Shown: in pieces, positions 15,587 through 24,089 of the stretch
Layout of the letters: every line of letters begins with the position of its first letter
Numbering within the stretch: the first letter of the stretch is position 1
From: Pseudomonas japonica
GTDB taxonomy: Bacteria > Pseudomonadota > Gammaproteobacteria > Pseudomonadales > Pseudomonadaceae
Assembly: GCF_900188455.1 (NCBI RefSeq)
Contig: NZ_FZOL01000026.1
Span: 37,473 to 101,472 of the forward strand
DNA length: 64,000 nucleotides
Direction: 5' to 3'
Program-made: the position numbers and the translations under genes
The notes under the pieces: model-generated
Told to the model about the DNA's origin: nothing
Databases searched by the model: none
What the model saw: only the letters and a program-made list of their open reading frames with translations

Positions 15587-15647
15587 AATCATGCCTTTTC
15601 GGTACCGGCGGTATTCGAGTGGGCCGTCTCCTAGGAGGGAGCGAATC

Positions 15648-18080
15648 ATGAGCAAAGAAATACAATTCCCGGCGGATTATGGTTTTGCCCGGATTGGCAG
15701 CACCATCAATTACTCGACCCGGGAACTCAACGCGACGTTCTACGCGTTCGAAATGGCCAAGCTCAATGGCCTGAATCTTCTGGCGTCGAACACCCCGACC
15801 GTGAGGCTCACCACGCGCGCCAACACCTTCAGCAGCGCCACGGAAAGGGCCTGGAGCTTCAGTGTGGACAGCAAGATCAAGAGCAGTTTCCTGGTCTGCA
15901 ACGCCGAACTGGGTTTCCATGCCGACCTCGCATCGGGCTCCTCGAGCAGTTCTTCGGGCATGACCCTCGACGTGATCTACGAAGAGAGCGGTTATGAGAT
16001 CGTTCTGGCCAAACAGGCGACCGAGCAGCAGTTGTACGAGTGCGCGACGCCCAAGTTCCAGCAGTTCTACAAGGCTATCGCCGACGCCCCTACGCCATCG
16101 GACTGGCTGCTTGCCTACCAGGCCTTTCACGACACCTTCGGACACGGCTTCGTCAGCAAGCTGAAACTCATCAGTTATGCCAGTGGCTCACTGCAGTTCA
16201 ACCACAGCACCCACCTGGAAAGCGACAACCAGAAGTGGGGAGGCAGCTTCGCCATCAGTACCCTCGGCAGCTCGGCGAGTGCCAGTTCGGAATACGCCAG
16301 CAGCGTGAAGAGCGCCGGCAGCAGCGGCGAGTTGCAGGCCTCGGTATTTGGCGTTCCGGCGAGCAGCCCGGCATTGAGCTGGGTCAAAGGCATGATCGAC
16401 ACCTACACCGGCAAGGGCATCGACACCCTGCTCAAGGCCCCGCCGGAGAACCTGGCCTTGCCGACGACGAGCGCCAAGGCCCCGGAAATTCCGGCGGTGG
16501 TACCGCCAAAGGGGAAAAACCCGCTCCCGGAAGCGAAGATCCATATCAGCAACACGGATGAACTGGTCAGCTACCTGAAGGTGAAGAACCACCTGAAGGA
16601 GAATGGCTCCGACGATGTATCGCTGGAGGAGTTCATGCGCAAGGATGCCGCCAGCAAGAAGGCCATGGCCCAGGCGGCGGACGCCAGCAACCGTGAATCC
16701 CTGAAGTTGCTGGATGCCCAGAGCATTGCCAACGATGCGCTGAAGAGCGCCGATCGCAAGAAGCCCGTCGAGCAGGTTCATGCGCCTCTGGCGCTGGCCG
16801 AGAAGGCAAGCGAAGGCGCGGGTTCTCCGGACCTCGCACTGGGTGGCTACGCCATCTGCGGCATCGAGTTCACCCCTTACGCCGATCTGTTCCCGGCCCT
16901 TCGCACCCGGGCCGACATGCTGAGCCTGGCGGGCATCCATGTGGTCAGGCATCAGACGTTCGTGCTGATGCAGCAACTGATCGCTCAGTACCTGAACTAC
17001 GTCAAAGACCTGCCGGAGGTGCTGCGCGGCACCAGCATCGATAAAGCCGCGGCGGAGAAGTTCGAGAAGCTGGTCAAGGAGTACGCGACCTCCAGCCGGG
17101 AAACCACCGCCGCCAAGCTGAGCAATGGCGGAACCCTCAGCGCCGAGGATTGCGATCGCCTGCGCAGCGAGTTCTTCTCCAGGTTGCGCGACGCGTTCGC
17201 CAGCCCCCACGACCAGGGGCACGACCCGGATATCTGCATCATCAACCTGTACTTCCTGAAGCATTTCCGCATGCTGGAAAGCGCACCCTTCGGTTTTGTC
17301 CTGAACGTGCAGCACAACACCCTTCCCTATGTGAAAACGTTTCCCACCAAGTCGTTCTACCTCACGCGCAACGACAATGCGCCGTTTCTCTACCCCGGGC
17401 TGCCCATTCCCCACGACCCCATCAGCATCACCAATCGACAGGTCAATGACGCGTTCCTCAGCGAGAAATGCCATCGTTTCATGCCGATCATCCGGGTTGT
17501 GAACAAGCAGCCGATGTTCATCCTCGCGACCTATATCAACAATCTGTATTCCGGCCTTCCCGCCGCCAGCGAGCGAGAGAGCTTGCGTGACATCGCGATG
17601 GAAGGTGTCGCGCCCTCGGCTACGCCACCGCAGGTCGAGAGCCTGGGAGGCTGGGCCGTCATCGCGCAGATGAGCCTTGATGCCTGGAGCACCGGCACGG
17701 TGGCGCCGGTCGTCTCCAATGTGTATTGCCCCTACCGGACCAGGATGCTGGGCCTGCAACCGGGCCTGCCGATCACCCAGGACGACGATGGCGACGACCT
17801 GGAGAACCTCAACTGGCCCGAGGGCTATGTGTTTTCCGAGTCCGGCAACGTTTCGTTCGTCGTCGAACAGCAGGGCACGGACAATGCCGTGGTCTCCATG
17901 TCCCGGGGCGCCATGCTCGTCAATGGCCAGAAGGGGCTGCGCTGCGATGTCGGCTTCATCCCGGTGAGCTACGACATGGCGCGCAGCCAGAACGTCCAGG
18001 GCATTCCGATGTGGTGCGAGCTGCCGCTGAAGGACTTCGAGGCGGCTGCCGAGGGTATCTACGCACGGCAGAACCGTTGA
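15648..18080 (+). CDS. Large protein with degenerate MACPF-like signature, candidate pore-former
   Basis: An 810-residue protein with no signal peptide. Residues ~152-180 (SDWLLAYQAFHDTFGHGFVS, then ASGSLQF) resemble the MACPF core, in which an aromatic-G-x-H-F/Y block is followed by a small-residue turn. This is followed by a long Ser/Gly/Ala-rich region (198-235) of the kind that forms transmembrane hairpins. Residues 270-420 are linker-like and helical; the last ~350 residues are globular and unrecognised. Start: strong AGGAGGGA 7 nt before the ATG at 15648. Base composition is visibly less GC-rich than its neighbours, with a terminator after it and no operon partners, which suggests acquisition. 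The family call is tentative; a novel fold is equally possible. Confidence 0.6.
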   Translation: MSKEIQFPADYGFARIGSTINYSTRELNATFYAFEMAKLNGLNLLASNTPTVRLTTRANTFSSATERAWSFSVDSKIKSSFLVCNAELGFHADLASGSSSSSSGMTLDVIYEESGYEIVLAKQATEQQLYECATPKFQQFYKAIADAPTPSDWLLAYQAFHDTFGHGFVSKLKLISYASGSLQFNHSTHLESDNQKWGGSFAISTLGSSASASSEYASSVKSAGSSGELQASVFGVPASSPALSWVKGMIDTYTGKGIDTLLKAPPENLALPTTSAKAPEIPAVVPPKGKNPLPEAKIHISNTDELVSYLKVKNHLKENGSDDVSLEEFMRKDAASKKAMAQAADASNRESLKLLDAQSIANDALKSADRKKPVEQVHAPLALAEKASEGAGSPDLALGGYAICGIEFTPYADLFPALRTRADMLSLAGIHVVRHQTFVLMQQLIAQYLNYVKDLPEVLRGTSIDKAAAEKFEKLVKEYATSSRETTAAKLSNGGTLSAEDCDRLRSEFFSRLRDAFASPHDQGHDPDICIINLYFLKHFRMLESAPFGFVLNVQHNTLPYVKTFPTKSFYLTRNDNAPFLYPGLPIPHDPISITNRQVNDAFLSEKCHRFMPIIRVVNKQPMFILATYINNLYSGLPAASERESLRDIAMEGVAPSATPPQVESLGGWAVIAQMSLDAWSTGTVAPVVSNVYCPYRTRMLGLQPGLPITQDDDGDDLENLNWPEGYVFSESGNVSFVVEQQGTDNAVVSMSRGAMLVNGQKGLRCDVGFIPVSYDMARSQNVQGIPMWCELPLKDFEAAAEGIYARQNR

Positions 18081-18130
18081 CGGGCGGTGACGGCATGGCA
18101 AGCGCCATGCGGCTTGCCTGAGCCAGTGAA

Positions 18131-18158
18131 GCCCCGCCGTGCACGGCGGCGGGGCTTT
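18131..18158 (+). terminator. Rho-independent terminator of the MACPF-like gene
   Basis: GC-rich hairpin GCCCCGCCG-TGCA-CGGCGGCGGGGC followed by TTT, 50 nt downstream of the stop codon at 18080. It supports a monocistronic transcript. Confidence 0.8.
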
Positions 18159-18183
18159 GTTGGCGGCCATCGGATCTGGCTGG

Positions 18184-18583
18184 GTGCCTGTCTTGAGTCT
18201 TGCAGTGCCCTTCAGATCGAGCGCCGCCCGCGCGGCGCATCGCGGGCAATCGGAACGCCGCCCGGCCCGCTCCCACATCGGTTGCAACGTACCTATGCCT
18301 GACAGGCCATGGTTGACCGCCTTGTTGGCTCGACGCGATACCGAGTCGAGCCCAACAGCCTCCCCGCGATGCATCGCCGAAAAAACAAAGGCTGACAACT
18401 CAAATCCAACAGGCCATGGCACGTTGCAACCGATGTGGGAGCGGGCCGGGCGGCGTTCCGATTGCCCGCGATGCGCCGCGCGGGCGGCGCTCGATCTTCA
18501 GAACACTGCACGGCTCAAGACAGGCAGCTGGCAGCCTTGATGCGGTTTCCCGCCAGGCTTTCAAAAATGTGTAGATACCCATG
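18184..18583 (+). repeat. Long near-palindromic repeat element, copy A
   Basis: About 400 bp of the element that recurs at 28645, 48723 and 56991. Arms of ~125 bp face each other: a left arm from about GTGCCTGTCTTGAGTC through GAGCGCCGCCCGCGCGGCGC to GGTTGCAAC, and a right arm that is its reverse complement, ending in TGTGTAGATACCCATG. The left outer end is diverged. The REP-like core inside both arms of this copy is the longer version ending CGGCCCGCTCCCACATCGG, fully complementary between arms. The asymmetric centre has GCCTGACAGGCCATGGTTGA and defines plus orientation. No convincing coding sequence. Confidence 0.85.
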
Positions 18584-18604
18584 CAGCGACAAAGCCCACG
18601 AAAT

Positions 18605-18643
18605 GAAAAAACGCCGCGTTCCGGAGCCCGGAGCGCGGCGTTC
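18605..18643 (-). terminator. Rho-independent terminator of the acetolactate synthase-type gene
   Basis: Hairpin ACGCCGCG-TT-CCGG-AGC-CCGG-AG-CGCGGCGT with a run of A on its left, which reads as a T tract for the minus-strand gene that stops at 18664. Confidence 0.8.
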
Positions 18644-18663
18644 TTGCTCAATCTCGAAACGAC

Positions 18664-20307
18664 TTAAACGGCCAGGGCGCGCTCACGCAGTTCGATATTG
18701 AGGATGCGATCGTTCTCGCTGTAGTCCACCGGCACGTCGATGACGTGCACGCCCGGCGTCTTGATGCAGTGCTCCAGCAGCGGCAGCAGACCTTCGGCGC
18801 TTTCCACGCGGTGGCCATTGGCACCATAGGCTTCGGCGTATTTGACGAAGTCCGGGTTGCCGTAGTCCAGGCCGAAATCGGTGAAGCCCATGTTCGCCTG
18901 CTTCCAGCGGATCATGCCGTAGCCGTCGTCACGCAGGATCACCACGGTGACGTGCATGTTCAGGCGTACCGCGGTTTCCAGTTCCTGGCTGTTCATCATG
19001 AAGCCGCCATCGCCACATACCGCGATCACCGGACGGTCCGGATACACCAGGTGCGAGGCCATGGCCGACGGCAGGCCCGCGCCCATGGTCGCCAGGGCGT
19101 TGTCCAGCAGCACGGTGTTGGGCTTGTGCGCCTTGTAGTTGCGGGCGAACCAGATCTTGTAGATGCCGTTGTCCAGGGCAACGATGCCTTCGGACGGCAG
19201 GGCGCGGCGGATATCGGCGACCAGGCGCTGCGGATAGACCGGGAAGCGGTTGTCGTCCTTGCCTTCGGCGATCTGCGCTTCGTTGGCCTCGCGAATGGTC
19301 ATCAGGCGGGTGAAGTCCCAGTGCGACACATCGCCCAGGCCTTCGCCGATCTGCCACACGGCGTTGGCGATGTCGCCGATCACCTCGATCTGCGGGAAGT
19401 ACACGGCATCGACTTCGGCGGAGCGGAAGTTGATGTGGATGACCTCGGTGCCGCCACGAACCATGAAGAACGGCGGCTTCTCGATCACGTCGTGGCCGAT
19501 GTTGATGATCAGGTCGGCAGCCTCGACCGCGCGGTGGACGAAGTCACCGGAGGACAGCGCGGCGTTGCCGAGGAAGCGCGGGTTGCGCTCGTCGACCACG
19601 CCCTTGCCGAGCTGGGTGGTGACGAACGGGATGCCGGTCTTCTCAATCAGTTGTTCGAGGACCTTGGCGGTCATCTTGCGGTTGGCGCCGGCGCCGATCA
19701 CCAGGATCGGGCTGCGGGCGATGCGCAGTTTCTCGATGGCGGCGTCGATGGCCACGTGCTCGGCCAGCGGACGGCGGTGCAGGCTTGGCGGAATCGGCAG
19801 GACGTCGGTCTGCTCGGCGGCGATGTCTTCCGGCAGTTCCAGGTGCACCGCGCCCGGCTTCTCTTCCTCGGCGAGACGGAAGGCTTCACGCATGCGCGAC
19901 GGGATGTTGTCGGCGGAAGCGAACTGGTGGGTGTACTTGGTGATGGGGTCCATCATTGCGCACACGTCGATGATCTGGAAGCGGCCCTGCTTGGACTTCT
20001 TGATCGGCTTCTGGCCGGTGATCATCAGCATCGGCATGCCGCCGAGGTAGGCGTAGGCGCCGGCGGTGACCAGGTTGGTCGCGCCAGGGCCGAGGGTCGA
20101 CAGGCTGACGCCGGTCTTGCCGGTCAGACGGCCATAGGTGGCGGCCATGAAGCCGGCGGACTGTTCGTGGCGGGTCAGCACCAGCTTGATCTTCGACTTG
20201 CGCAGGGATTCCAGCAGGTCGAGGTTTTCCTCGCCGGGAATGCCGAACACATACTCGACACCTTCGTTTTCCAGGCATTGCACAACGACATCGGCGGCCT
20301 TGGCCAT
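18664..20307 (-). CDS. Acetolactate synthase large-subunit-type thiamine diphosphate enzyme
   Basis: A 547-residue ThDP-dependent enzyme. The pyrimidine domain has GIPGEENLDLLESLRKS and the catalytic Glu in LVLTRHEQSAGFMA (E48). The central domain follows, and the PP domain holds the cofactor motif GDGGFMMNSQELETAVRLN ending in RDDGYGMI. The length and the GEENLDLL start match the AlsS-like catabolic acetolactate synthase group (acetoin route) annotated in Pseudomonas as acetolactate synthase large subunit. No small regulatory subunit or acetolactate decarboxylase gene is adjacent, so a related carboligase or decarboxylase activity is possible. It has its own terminator. Confidence 0.85.
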   Translation of the reverse strand: MAKAADVVVQCLENEGVEYVFGIPGEENLDLLESLRKSKIKLVLTRHEQSAGFMAATYGRLTGKTGVSLSTLGPGATNLVTAGAYAYLGGMPMLMITGQKPIKKSKQGRFQIIDVCAMMDPITKYTHQFASADNIPSRMREAFRLAEEEKPGAVHLELPEDIAAEQTDVLPIPPSLHRRPLAEHVAIDAAIEKLRIARSPILVIGAGANRKMTAKVLEQLIEKTGIPFVTTQLGKGVVDERNPRFLGNAALSSGDFVHRAVEAADLIINIGHDVIEKPPFFMVRGGTEVIHINFRSAEVDAVYFPQIEVIGDIANAVWQIGEGLGDVSHWDFTRLMTIREANEAQIAEGKDDNRFPVYPQRLVADIRRALPSEGIVALDNGIYKIWFARNYKAHKPNTVLLDNALATMGAGLPSAMASHLVYPDRPVIAVCGDGGFMMNSQELETAVRLNMHVTVVILRDDGYGMIRWKQANMGFTDFGLDYGNPDFVKYAEAYGANGHRVESAEGLLPLLEHCIKTPGVHVIDVPVDYSENDRILNIELRERALAV

Positions 20308-20523
20308 CTTGCTTGCTACCTCAAATGGGATTGCACGGGTTCACAAAGAGCGCTCGCTGCGGAAATGCAGACGAACCTAGCCTTGACGCCGGCTAGGTCC
20401 ACTCAGGTCACGCAGAAAAGCAGGCGGGATTGTCGCACCTTTTCGGACACGTCACGCAACACACTTGCCGGTAATCGCACAATTCAGCCGCTAGGCACGA
20501 TGAAGTGGCGGGTGGACTGATCC

Positions 20524-21291
20524 TCAGCGATCTTCCGGCCAGGTGGTCAGCACCTCGAAGCCGTCCTCGGTCACCGCCACCATGTGCTCCCACTGCGCCG
20601 ACAGCGAGTTGTCGCGGGTGACCACGGTCCAGCGGTCGGCCAGGGTTTGGGTCTGGCGCTTGCCGGCGTTGAGCATCGGCTCGATGGTGAAGATCATCCC
20701 CGGCTTGAGCTTCATGCCGTAGCCGGGCTGGCCGAAGTGCAGGACCTGCGGTTCGTCATGATAGATGCGCCCGATGCCGTGCCCGCAGTACTCGCGCACC
20801 ACGCTGAAACCGGCGCCCTCACCCACCGCCTGGATGGCATGGCCGATATCGCCGAGGGTCGCCCCCGGCTTCACCGTGCGAATCCCCGCCCACATCGCCT
20901 CGAAGGTCACGTCCACCAGACGCTGCGCCTCGGCGCTGATCCGGCCCACGGCGTACATGCGGCTGGTGTCGCCGAACCAGCCGTCCTTGATCACCGCGGT
21001 GTCGATATTGACGATGTCGCCCTCCTGCAGCACCCGCGACGAGGGGATGCCGTGGCAGACCACCTCGTTGACCGACACGCACAGGGTCTTGGGAAAGCCG
21101 TGGTAGCCGACGTTGGCCGGAATGGCCTTCTGCACGTTGACGATGTAGTCGTGGCAGATGCGGTCCAATTCATCGGTGCTGATCCCCGGCTGCACATGCG
21201 GGGCGATCATCGCCAGCACGTCGGCGGCCAGTTCCGCGGCGACCCGGGCCTGGGCGATCTGTTCTTTCGAGTGAAACGTCACACCTTTCAA
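20524..21291 (-). CDS. map: Type I methionine aminopeptidase, TTG start coupled to ParD-like gene
   Basis: A 255-residue metallo-aminopeptidase removing N-terminal Met. Metal ligands are visible in the VNIDTAVIKDGWFGDTSRM segment (two Asp), the EYCGHGIGRIYHDEPQVLH segment (His) and FTIEPMLNAG (Glu), with a final Glu in SAQWEHMVAVTEDG. The start is the TTG at 21291, inside the TTGA overlap with the upstream stop and preceded by GGAGG at 7 nt spacing. A secondary GTG three codons in has poorer spacing. This is probably an additional MetAP, since housekeeping map usually lies near rpsB; it is co-expressed with the ParD-like protein. Confidence 0.92.
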   Translation of the reverse strand: MKGVTFHSKEQIAQARVAAELAADVLAMIAPHVQPGISTDELDRICHDYIVNVQKAIPANVGYHGFPKTLCVSVNEVVCHGIPSSRVLQEGDIVNIDTAVIKDGWFGDTSRMYAVGRISAEAQRLVDVTFEAMWAGIRTVKPGATLGDIGHAIQAVGEGAGFSVVREYCGHGIGRIYHDEPQVLHFGQPGYGMKLKPGMIFTIEPMLNAGKRQTQTLADRWTVVTRDNSLSAQWEHMVAVTEDGFEVLTTWPEDR

Positions 21292-21542
21292 TGCTGGGCC
21301 TCCATGGCAAGGGCGATGGGCGTACCTTCGAGCGCGCAGACACGCTTGAGGTCGAGGCCACCCTGTTGCTCGGCCTGGATCAGCAGGCGGCAGATTTCGT
21401 TGTGGTTCAGGTCAGGATGCAGTTCGGCGAGCATGCCGATGCGCATCCAGTGTTCGGCCTGGGCGTTGATCGAGCGACTGAGGGCGTTGCTCGCCACGCG
21501 AAGGCTCTCATGCATGGATTCCGAGATCTTTACGATACCCAC
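21288..21542 (-). CDS. ParD-like antitoxin-family protein
   Basis: An 84-residue protein: MGIVKISESMHESLRVASNA has the ribbon-helix-helix start of ParD-like proteins, and the rest (SINAQAEHWMRIGMLAELHP) corresponds to the small DUF3423 ParD_like family. A GTG start at 21542 is preceded by AGGAAA. It overlaps map by 4 nt. No ParE-type toxin is present; the downstream partner is a methionine aminopeptidase instead. An 8-bp inverted repeat overlaps its promoter/RBS region, as expected for autoregulation by an RHH protein. Confidence 0.8.
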   Translation of the reverse strand: MGIVKISESMHESLRVASNALSRSINAQAEHWMRIGMLAELHPDLNHNEICRLLIQAEQQGGLDLKRVCALEGTPIALAMEAQH

Positions 21543-21552
21543 GGAAATTTCC

Positions 21553-21578
21553 TATACGAAATATAGATGCTTCGTATA
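21553..21578. promoter_or_regulatory. Inverted repeat, probable ParD-like operator
   Basis: Perfect 8-bp arms TATACGAA (21553-21560) and TTCGTATA (21571-21578), separated by 10 bp. They start 11 bp upstream of the GTG start of the ParD-like gene and overlap its ribosome-binding region. The placement and AT-rich setting fit an RHH autorepressor site; it also lies between two divergent operons. Confidence 0.6.
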
Positions 21579-21704
21579 TTAACTGAAAATTTGCACTGGG
21601 TAACATTTCCCGCTCGACTCGCTGTACGGCGGCGCGCTGGAAAAGCACAGTTTCGCGCTTACGCTTGTCCAGGCCCTCGTGAAAAATTCAAGGAAGTCCG
21701 TCGC

Positions 21705-22307
21705 GTGCCATCCATCTACCAGCTCAAACCGCGTTTCCAGGCGCTGCTGCGGCCGGGCGTGACCCGCCTGCAGCAACGTGGTGTCACCGCCAACCAGGTG
21801 ACCCTGTTCGCCGCCGTCGTCTCGGTCCTGCTCGGCCTGCTGCTCGCCTGGGGCGCGCAACACCCCTGGCTGTTCGCCCTGCTGCCGCTGTGGATGCTGC
21901 TGCGCATGGCGCTGAACGCGGTCGACGGCATGCTCGCCCGCGAGTTCGGCCAGCAGTCGCGCCTCGGCGCCTACCTCAACGAGCTCTGCGACATCATCGC
22001 CGACACCGCCCTGTACCTGCCCTTCGCCCTGCTGCCCGGGGTCTCGCCGCTGCTGGTGGTGCTGGTGGCCGTGGCCGCCCTGGTCAGCGAATACGCCGGG
22101 GTCATGGGCCCGCTGGCCGGGGCCTCGCGGCGCTACGACGGGCCCATGGGCAAGAGCGACCGCGCCTTCGTCTTCGGCGCCCTGGGCCTGGCGGTGGCCT
22201 TCGACGTGCCCGCCGCCTGGGTCGACGGCGTGCTGCTGGTGGTCCTCCTGCTTTGCCTCTATACCCTCTACAACCGGGTACGCCGCGGTCTGGCCGAAAC
22301 CCGCTGA
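21705..22307 (+). CDS. CDP-alcohol phosphatidyltransferase family protein (YnbA/YnjF-like)
   Basis: A 200-residue integral membrane enzyme with ~6 transmembrane helices. The CDP-alcohol phosphotransferase motif is visible as NAVDGMLAREFGQQSRLG followed by AYLNELCDIIAD. Relative to the canonical D-x2-DG-x2-AR-x8-G-x3-D-x3-D, the first Asp is Asn and the Asp after G-x3 is Asn, so the metal site is unusual although the DG, AR and last two Asp are kept. The GTG start has AAGGAAG upstream. First gene of a six-gene operon that ends with a CdsA homologue, pointing to a dedicated phospholipid head-group exchange. Confidence 0.85.
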   Translation: MPSIYQLKPRFQALLRPGVTRLQQRGVTANQVTLFAAVVSVLLGLLLAWGAQHPWLFALLPLWMLLRMALNAVDGMLAREFGQQSRLGAYLNELCDIIADTALYLPFALLPGVSPLLVVLVAVAALVSEYAGVMGPLAGASRRYDGPMGKSDRAFVFGALGLAVAFDVPAAWVDGVLLVVLLLCLYTLYNRVRRGLAETR

Positions 22308-22334
22308 TCTCCCCGCCGGATAAGGAAACGTCCC

Positions 22335-24089
22335 ATGCGCCAGGCGCACTCGCTGCACTTCACCACCCATGACGGCGTCGAGCTGTTCTACCGCCACTGG
22401 CCGGCGCAACGCGAACCGGGCCAGGAAAAGCGGGCGCTGGTGCTGTTCCATCGCGGCCACGAGCACGGCGGGCGCATGGCCCACCTGGTGGACGAACTGA
22501 ACCTGCCCGACCACGACTTCTTCGCCTGGGACGCCCGCGGCCACGGCCAGTCTCCCGGCACCCGCGGCGACAGCCCGGGCTTCGCCCACAGCGTGCGCGA
22601 CGTGCAGACCTTCATCGCGCATATCGGCGAACAGCACGGCATCGGCGAGGAAGACATCGCCGTGCTCGCGCAGAGCGTCGGCGCGGTGCTGGTGGCGACC
22701 TGGGCCCACGACTACGCGCCGAAGGTCCGCTGCCTGGTGCTGGCCTCGCCGGCCTTCGACATCAAGCTCTACGTGCCCTTCGCCCGGCCCGGCCTGAAGC
22801 TGCTGCGGGCCTGGCGCGGCAACTTCTTCGTCAACAGCTACGTCAAGCCGCAACTGCTCACCCACGACCCGGAGCGCGTGCTTTCCTACCGCAGCGACCC
22901 GCTGATCGCCCGGCCGATCTCGGTGAACATGCTGCTCGGCCTGTACGACGCCGCCGACCGCGTGGTGGCCGATGCCCAGGCGATCCAGATCCCAACCCAG
23001 GTACTGATTTCCGGGTCCGACTTCGTCGTCCGGCGCAAGCCGCAGGAGCAGTTCTTCGAACGCCTCGGCACCCTGCACAAGGAAAAGCACCTGCTTCCCG
23101 GCTTCTTCCACGACACCCTCGGCGAACGCGACCGCGGCCATGCCCTAGCGCGGATCCGCCGCTTCGTCGGCGAATGCTTCGCCCAGCCGCCCGGGCGCCC
23201 GTCGCTGCTCGCCGCCGACCGCCAGGGCGCCAGTTGCGCCGAGGCCGAAAGCCTGGCCGCGCCATTGCCCAGGTACTCGCCGGCCAACCTCTACTGGCAG
23301 GCCACCCGCGCCTCGCTGCGCCTGGGCCGGCAGTTCTCCGAGGGCATCAGGCTGGGCTTCGATACCGGTTTCGACTCCGGCAGCACCCTGGACTACGTGT
23401 ACCGCAACCAGCCGACCGGCAAGGGGGGCTTCGGCCGCCAGGTGGACCGCAACTACCTCGATGCCATCGGCTGGCGCGGCATCCGCCAGCGCAAGCTGCA
23501 CGCCGAAGAACTGCTGCGCCTGGCCATCGCGCGCCTGCGCGAACAAGGGCGCGCGGTGCATATCGTCGATATCGCCGCCGGCCACGGCCGCTACATCCTC
23601 GAAGCGCTGCAGGGCCTGGAGCAGCGTCCCGACTCGATCCTGCTGCGCGACTACAGCGAACTGAACGTCAGCCAGGGCAGCGCGCTGATCGACGAGAAGG
23701 GCCTGGCCGATATCGCCCGCTTCGTCCGCGGCGACGCCTTCGACCGCGCCTCCCTCGCCGCCCTCGACCCGCGCCCGAGCCTGGCGGTAGTGTCCGGCCT
23801 GTACGAACTGTTCCCCGACAACGACCTGATCCGCGCCTCCCTCGCTGGCCTGGCGGAGGCCGTCGAGGATGGCGGCTACCTGGTCTACACCGGCCAGCCA
23901 TGGCACCCGCAACTGGAGATGATCGCCCGCGCCCTGACCAGCCACCGCGACGGCCAGCCGTGGGTCATGCGCCGGCGCAGCCAGGCGGAAATGGACCAAC
24001 TGGTGGCGGCCGCCGGCTTCCGCAAGCTGGAGCAGCGCATCGACGAATGGGGCATCTTCAGCGTCAGCCTCGCCCAGCGGGTGCGCTGA
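22335..24089 (+). CDS. Bifunctional alpha/beta hydrolase / SAM-dependent methyltransferase (YnbC-like)
   Basis: A 584-residue fusion. Residues 1-280 are an alpha/beta hydrolase of the monoacylglycerol-lipase type (oxyanion-side LVLFHRGHEHGGRMAHL, nucleophile Ser in VLAQSVGAVLVATW, Asp in VLISGSDFVV, His in PGFFHDTLGE). Residues 300-584 are a class I methyltransferase with SAM motif IVDIAAGHGRYILEAL and ILLRDYSELNV. AAGGAAA precedes the ATG. It overlaps the next gene by 1 nt. The same fusion occurs in E. coli YnbC, whose operon also has CDP-alcohol transferase, CdsA-like and phosphatase genes. It probably acts on a lipid; the product is unknown. Confidence 0.88.
   Translation: MRQAHSLHFTTHDGVELFYRHWPAQREPGQEKRALVLFHRGHEHGGRMAHLVDELNLPDHDFFAWDARGHGQSPGTRGDSPGFAHSVRDVQTFIAHIGEQHGIGEEDIAVLAQSVGAVLVATWAHDYAPKVRCLVLASPAFDIKLYVPFARPGLKLLRAWRGNFFVNSYVKPQLLTHDPERVLSYRSDPLIARPISVNMLLGLYDAADRVVADAQAIQIPTQVLISGSDFVVRRKPQEQFFERLGTLHKEKHLLPGFFHDTLGERDRGHALARIRRFVGECFAQPPGRPSLLAADRQGASCAEAESLAAPLPRYSPANLYWQATRASLRLGRQFSEGIRLGFDTGFDSGSTLDYVYRNQPTGKGGFGRQVDRNYLDAIGWRGIRQRKLHAEELLRLAIARLREQGRAVHIVDIAAGHGRYILEALQGLEQRPDSILLRDYSELNVSQGSALIDEKGLADIARFVRGDAFDRASLAALDPRPSLAVVSGLYELFPDNDLIRASLAGLAEAVEDGGYLVYTGQPWHPQLEMIARALTSHRDGQPWVMRRRSQAEMDQLVAAAGFRKLEQRIDEWGIFSVSLAQRVR

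Noticed and set aside
18139..18540. Short ORFs inside the palindromic repeat copies (also near 28507-28932, 48598-49197 and 56992-57373)
   Set aside because: They lie wholly or mostly in repeat DNA, differ in frame between copies and have Arg/Pro/Ala-rich sequences. They are unlikely to be translated genes.
21288..21542. A ParD/ParE toxin-antitoxin pair
   Set aside because: No ParE-type gene flanks the ParD-like gene; the partner is a methionine aminopeptidase.
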